From Thermomonas sp. (GTDB lineage Bacteria; Pseudomonadota; Gammaproteobacteria; Xanthomonadales; Xanthomonadaceae): DNA of 54,821 nt. Under the pieces are notes generated by a model. The model made no database searches and was not told the origin of the DNA. It saw nothing but the letters and a program-made list of their open reading frames with translations. Below, piece after piece: positions 51,701 through 54,821 of this stretch. The stretch lies in the NCBI GenBank assembly GCA_020692565.1, contig JAIMKJ010000007.1, forward strand, positions 48,958 to 103,778, given 5' to 3'. The position numbers and the translations under genes are program-made. The stretch's first letter is position 1. Each line of letters opens with the position of its first letter.

Positions 51701-52285
51701 GGCCTTACGCACAGCGAATCGCTTACGCTCAAACGCGATGCCACGCCGCCGCGGATCGTTGTCGAGTTGCGGCCCGAGGCGCCGAATGCCGAAGGCTGGT
51801 ATCGCACGCGCGTGGATGTGGACTATCGCTGCTCTGACGCGACCTCCGGACTGGTGGGCGCGTGCCCGCAACCTACCCATTTCTCAGAGGACGGCGTGCG
51901 CCCATTCCCCAGCCAAACCGTCCGCGACCGCGCCGGCAACATCGCCACCACGCCGGACACACCGATCCGGATCGACATGACCCGCCCCCTGCTCACCGCG
52001 ATCATGCCGCCTGCGCAACTGCCGGTCGGCGCGACCCATGATTTCCTGCTCGACGCCAGCGACGCGCTGTCCGGGATCGCCAGTCAGAGCTGCACACCGA
52101 TCGATACCGCCACCGTCGGGACACGGCAAGCCGTCTGCCGGGCCATCGATCACGCCGGCAACGAGACTGTGCTCAGCGCCCAATACGAAGTGATCGTCGC
52201 CAAACAGCGCGGACGTCTTCGACCCGCATCGCCGGCACAGCGTCGCGATATTCCGGTGAAGGCGAAAGCCGCACGGTCGCGTTGA
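48770..52285 (+). CDS. Giant secreted RCC1-like protein 2 (21 repeats)
   Basis: This 1171-residue protein is a paralogue of the preceding one along its whole length. It has a signal peptide (ALCALLAWPAMRAYAG), again 21 Cys-x(8-11)-CWG-type repeats with degenerate units at positions 8, 13 and 14, and the same Ig-like C-terminal order (FHVVSGALPEWIEL, TPPRIVVEL, SDALSGIASQSC). A segment such as GCAVR-DG-AACWGWNVNGQG is nearly identical in the two, while outer repeats have drifted, so the pair arose by duplication of a complete gene. ATG 48770 follows AGGGGATTCGG. It starts 121 bases after the first gene and could share its transcript or have its own promoter. Confidence 0.87.
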   Translation: MDLPMQRGQSRGSAWARWALCALLAWPAMRAYAGPSDASMINGPSLAVGYGHNCAIDTAGQLKCWGKTSYELERPPAGHYVSVASSADVSCALRSDGEAVCWGSSAGGATTPPSGPWRSLAVGSREACGLRPDGSLQCWGSGQNGVGATAPTTGRFIAVSMSSMGGCVIRTDGTLQCWGHPGAVGTDWSTVPPGRFTSVSVKSEHACALRSDGRILCWGNNYYGQNDAPTVDGFIAVSAGSHFGCALREDGSAVCWGYLYDGALNAPPGRFTQISAGAAHACATRLDGTAQCWGWDYGWDDWLHEQGTTLTGLTVGGGEACALDAGGEAHCADRVPSMQPPTGRYSQLDLGAASGCGILRGGTARCWGAALGPTPTAAMSMVSVGEAHACGLLIDGAAVCWGDNGFGQTDAPPGRYASVVAGDRYSCAITIAGTVECWGQDPLVWGIPVGNHFRSLVASDSAICANRDPGSHPVCWGDAGDWLERVARYDARLLALGEDRVCWQWHEGTVAIACDGEDGPYMPDFPYAYLDEVAVAGDFACGIGMSNQLHCTGSDVFVRQFNTLRIGTGSVATGRAHTCSASGSGLVDCWGDNAQRQRVAPLIRASTVIANGDQSCAILGDGSLQCWGDVHRGGGLPLAGTAVRDVDVGQYNGCAVRTDGGAACWGWNVNGQGSPPEGVFRRVATGLNHSCGIRENNTLACWGYGADGQTAAPAGEFIALDVGERHSCAITVHGLLHCWGMDGEGQATPPPGAAYRALSTGSFHNCAIRSDGTLDCWGRNDKGQATPPQGRFASVSAGVVHTCAIRDDGARICWGSDGSRQSPSLTIVPDALPRAEVQQAYEVRLVTTGNTGAATFHVVSGALPEWIELDAGGLLRAYTHATRAFDFTVEARDASGVVGRRAYRLEVGSSSDTTAPQIASRIIGPMGESGWYIGDIDIRWMYEDPESGIVEMSGCESYIENRDSGYIPLECRLKNRGGLTHSESLTLKRDATPPRIVVELRPEAPNAEGWYRTRVDVDYRCSDATSGLVGACPQPTHFSEDGVRPFPSQTVRDRAGNIATTPDTPIRIDMTRPLLTAIMPPAQLPVGATHDFLLDASDALSGIASQSCTPIDTATVGTRQAVCRAIDHAGNETVLSAQYEVIVAKQRGRLRPASPAQRRDIPVKAKAARSR

Positions 52286-52312
52286 TCGTCGGCGCGTCGC
52301 CCGCCGCTGCGG

Positions 52313-54769
52313 TCAATCCGCCGCGGTCGGCGTCTCCGGCTTCACCGCTTCCGGGCTGACCTTCTCGATGGTGTGGCGCAGTTCGCGGCCGAGGATGGTC
52401 TGCGCGTCCTTCGCCCAGTTGTTCAGGCGTGCGTCGAAGACGAGTTTGCTGTTGTCGTCGGGCCACACCAGTTTCAGTTCGCGCAGTTTCTGGATGAAGC
52501 TGCGGAACAGGGTCTTGTCGAAGAATTCCGGCGCGGCCGGTGCGTACAGCAGGCTGAGGCGCTGCGCGGCGAGGTGGCAGAGGCTTTCGAGTTCGCCCGC
52601 CCCCAATGCGCCCGGGCCGTTCTTGGCCAGCACCGAAATCGCGATGTAGTAGCGCTCGAACGCCTGCTGCAGCGGGTGGCCCAGCGCGCGCAGACGGAAG
52701 ACTTCGTCGGACTGCCCGGCGTTGCGCGCGAGGATGCCGCCGTCGTCGTCGCTGACCTGTTCCAGCAGGCCTTCGCGGATGAACACCGCGATGGTGCGTT
52801 CGAGCTGATCGGCAAAGCCGTCCTCATCCCACGGCAGGAACAGTTCGGCCTGCATGAACGGGTACAGCGAGCGACCGATGCGCAGCAGCGTGTTGCGACT
52901 CATCCGCCGGTTGTGCTGGAAGCAGCAGGCGATCCACGCGGTGGCGACGAACAGGTGCAGCACGTTGTTGCGGAAATAGCTGAGCAGCACCGCGGTGTCG
53001 CCGTCCACGTGCAGCACGTCGCCCAGCGGGTGCGCGGTGCGCGCCAGCACCCCGATTTCCTCGCCGTGGGCGACGATCTGTTCGGGCGTGTGCGGGGTGA
53101 CGGTGATGCGCTCGGAATACGGCACTTCGGCCAGCAGGGTTTTCGACAGCGCGATCTGCGCCAGGAGATCGGCTTCGCCCATCGCGTGTTTGGGCGTGGA
53201 CAGCACCGCCAGCGCCAGCAGGTTGATCGGATTGACGTCGGCGGCGCGATTGATGTTGATCTGGATGCGGTCGGCCAGCGTGTCGGTGGCGCTCGCCAGC
53301 CACTGCGGCTTCTCGTCTTCGCCCACCGGTCGGCCGTCCCATTCCGGCGCCTGTTCGGCGAGGATGTCGCCGAGGGTGATCGGTTCGCCGAAATTCACCA
53401 CCACCTGGCCGTAGTTCTGCCGCAGCACCCTGGGGATGCCCATCAGCAGATCCCAGACCGATTCCTTGGACTTGGGTTTGCCCGAGAGTTCGTCGAGGTA
53501 GCTGTTGCCCTCCATCAGTTTTTCGTAGCCGATGTAGACCGGCTGGAACAGCACCGGGCGCACCGGCTGGCGCAGGTAGGCGCGGATGGTCATCGCCAGC
53601 ATGCCGCCCTTGGGCTGGAGCAGGCGGCCGGTGCGCGAGCGTCCGCCTTCGATGAAGTATTCGATCGAATAGCCGCCGGCCACCAGCTGTGCGACGTATT
53701 CGGAAAACACCGCCGAATACAGCGCGTTGCCGCGGAAGCTGCGGCGCAGGAAGAATGCGCCGCCCTTGCGCAGGAGGGTGCCGATGACCGGCAGATTGAG
53801 ATTGATGCCGGCGGCGATATGCGGCGGCACGATGCCCTGCGTATACAGCAGATAGCTCAGCAGCAGGTAGTCCATGTGACTGCGGTGGCTGGGCACGTAG
53901 ACCACTTCGTAGCCGGGCGCGACCTGTTTGAGCTTGTCGAGGTGATGCACCAGCACGCCGCGGTAGATCCGGTTCCACACGGTGGTGAGCAGGAACGACG
54001 CCGAACGCACCACCGGCGGCGAATAGTCGGCGGCGATTTCGTAGGCGTAGAGGTGGGCCTTCTTCCAGGCGTCTTCGACCTTGGTGTTCTCGCGGCGCGC
54101 GGTGTCGGCGATCGTCTGCTTGACCGACTCGGAGGTCAGCACCTTGTCGATCAGCAGCCGCCGGGTGGACAGGTCCGGCCCGATCACCGCCTCGCGGATG
54201 CGGTTGAAGTGGGTGCGCAGCACGCGCGACACCTTGCGCACCGCGCGTTCCGGCGGCAGGTCTTCGGCGACGACGGTGCGCACCGGGATCGGCGTGGCGA
54301 ACTGCACGAAGGTGTCGCGGCCGTTGAGCAGGATCGCCAGCAGCCGGCGGAAGCGGCCGACGAGGGTCCAGTTCTCCGAGAACAGTACCGAGAACCAGCC
54401 GTTGTTCCGGTCCGGGGCGCGACCGACGAAGATCGACACCGGCACCAGTTGCACGTCCAGCGCCGGGTCGGCGCGGTGGGCGTCGAGCAGGCGCGCCAGC
54501 GCCTCGGAGTGGCGGCGCGCCGGGCGCGCGATCTTCGGCGGCTTGCCGGTGGCGAGGTCCACCGCCATGTCCGCAGCCAGGCCCAGCGTGGTGTTGGCGT
54601 TGCGACGCGACAGCGCGACGTAGGCGCGTTTGCGTTTCAGCGGGTCGCCGGGCAGCGGCCGCAGCGCCGAGGGCAGGCCGGCTTCGCGGCAGGCGCGGTC
54701 CAGGATCAGCGCATTGGACAGCCCGTAATCCTCCAGCACGAAACAGATCGGGCGCGGATCGTCGTTCAA
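52313..54769 (-). CDS. plsB: Glycerol-3-phosphate 1-O-acyltransferase, 5' end disrupted
   Basis: PlsB adds the first acyl chain to glycerol-3-phosphate at the inner membrane. The core is intact: YVPSHRSHMDYLLLSY (HX4D), GAFFLRRSFRGN, YFIEGGRSRTGRL and VLFQPVYIGYEKL. The region from residue 1 of this call (VLEDYGLSNALILDRACREAGLPSAL) is well conserved. The only start after the upstream in-frame TAG is TTG 54769, a weak start without a visible ribosome site. Upstream of it the frame still codes for RIEPLPES and, beyond the TAG, RVLEPWI, which look like the usual PlsB N-terminus. So the normal start lies outside the window and the frame carries a nonsense codon, or there is a sequence error, or the TTG is really used. 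Confidence 0.88.
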   Translation of the reverse strand: MNDDPRPICFVLEDYGLSNALILDRACREAGLPSALRPLPGDPLKRKRAYVALSRRNANTTLGLAADMAVDLATGKPPKIARPARRHSEALARLLDAHRADPALDVQLVPVSIFVGRAPDRNNGWFSVLFSENWTLVGRFRRLLAILLNGRDTFVQFATPIPVRTVVAEDLPPERAVRKVSRVLRTHFNRIREAVIGPDLSTRRLLIDKVLTSESVKQTIADTARRENTKVEDAWKKAHLYAYEIAADYSPPVVRSASFLLTTVWNRIYRGVLVHHLDKLKQVAPGYEVVYVPSHRSHMDYLLLSYLLYTQGIVPPHIAAGINLNLPVIGTLLRKGGAFFLRRSFRGNALYSAVFSEYVAQLVAGGYSIEYFIEGGRSRTGRLLQPKGGMLAMTIRAYLRQPVRPVLFQPVYIGYEKLMEGNSYLDELSGKPKSKESVWDLLMGIPRVLRQNYGQVVVNFGEPITLGDILAEQAPEWDGRPVGEDEKPQWLASATDTLADRIQININRAADVNPINLLALAVLSTPKHAMGEADLLAQIALSKTLLAEVPYSERITVTPHTPEQIVAHGEEIGVLARTAHPLGDVLHVDGDTAVLLSYFRNNVLHLFVATAWIACCFQHNRRMSRNTLLRIGRSLYPFMQAELFLPWDEDGFADQLERTIAVFIREGLLEQVSDDDGGILARNAGQSDEVFRLRALGHPLQQAFERYYIAISVLAKNGPGALGAGELESLCHLAAQRLSLLYAPAAPEFFDKTLFRSFIQKLRELKLVWPDDNSKLVFDARLNNWAKDAQTILGRELRHTIEKVSPEAVKPETPTAAD

Positions 54770-54796
54770 CGACTCGGGCAGCGGCTCGATCCGCAG

Positions 54797-54799
54797 CTA
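54797..54799 (-). other. In-frame TAG in the plsB upstream coding frame
   Basis: On the minus strand the codons read GAG-CCG-TGG-ATC-TAG-CTG-CGG-ATC-GAG-CCG in the plsB frame. The flanking peptides EPWI and LRIEP fit the conserved PlsB N-terminal segment. The frame is open from the TAG to the window edge (54820). Confidence 0.75.
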
Positions 54800-54821
54800 G
54801 ATCCACGGCTCCAGCACTCTG

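Overview
The window looks like a chromosomal segment of a high-GC gammaproteobacterium of the Xanthomonadaceae/Lysobacteraceae (Lysobacter/Luteimonas/Xanthomonas-like). This is inferred from GC-rich codon use, a DcaP-type porin, a candidate XVIPCD-type secretion effector, a starch locus with a tryptophan-halogenase-family enzyme and SLC45-type transporters, and dense REP-like repeats. No search was run, so the genus is open. No tRNA, rRNA or CRISPR array was found.

Layout. (1) 1-2124: AT-richer, colinear small gene cassettes separated by attC-like sites, read here as the distal end of a chromosomal integron array whose integrase would lie left of the window. (2) 2150-5602: repeats, a YjbR-like protein, a BamE-like lipoprotein next to a DUF6973/XVIPCD-like protein (possible immunity/effector pair), an LMW-PTP-like protein and a CPXCG protein. 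(3) 5621-12299: carboxylate assimilation, with a LuxR-type response regulator, acetyl-CoA synthetase, a DcaP porin and an MHS-family symporter. (4) 12707-20253: housekeeping genes tatABC, a SYLF protein, hemH, a hydrolase, a YgjP-like metallopeptidase, rdgC and ttcA.

(5) 20380-27955: a likely sigma-54 stress island. BON and CsbD proteins, an NtrC-type response regulator, TspO, two linked sensor kinases, a DUF1328 protein and a small membrane protein sit together, and four sites resemble -24/-12 promoters (TGGCAY-N5-TTG). One lies in front of the regulator gene itself. (6) 28015-43307: an alpha-glucan utilisation locus with two SLC45-like transporters, a LacI regulator, a halogenase-family flavoprotein, a secreted pullulanase-type GH13, a GH97 enzyme, a DUF6445 protein and a double esterase. 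Two related LacI-type palindromes lie upstream of the transporter and near the halogenase/pullulanase divergence.

(7) 43320-52285: a cysteine-rich secreted protein divergent from two giant tandem paralogues, each with 21 Cys-containing RCC1-like repeats (matching three seven-bladed propellers) plus Ig-like C-terminal domains. (8) 52313-window end: plsB on the minus strand, whose recognisable upstream coding frame is cut by an in-frame TAG at 54797-54799.

Three copies of a mobile-looking element with 36-57 bp terminal inverted arms (6735-6983, 12409-12684, 38439-38677) are scattered through the window. The third is inside the 5' part of the GH97 gene and stays in frame.
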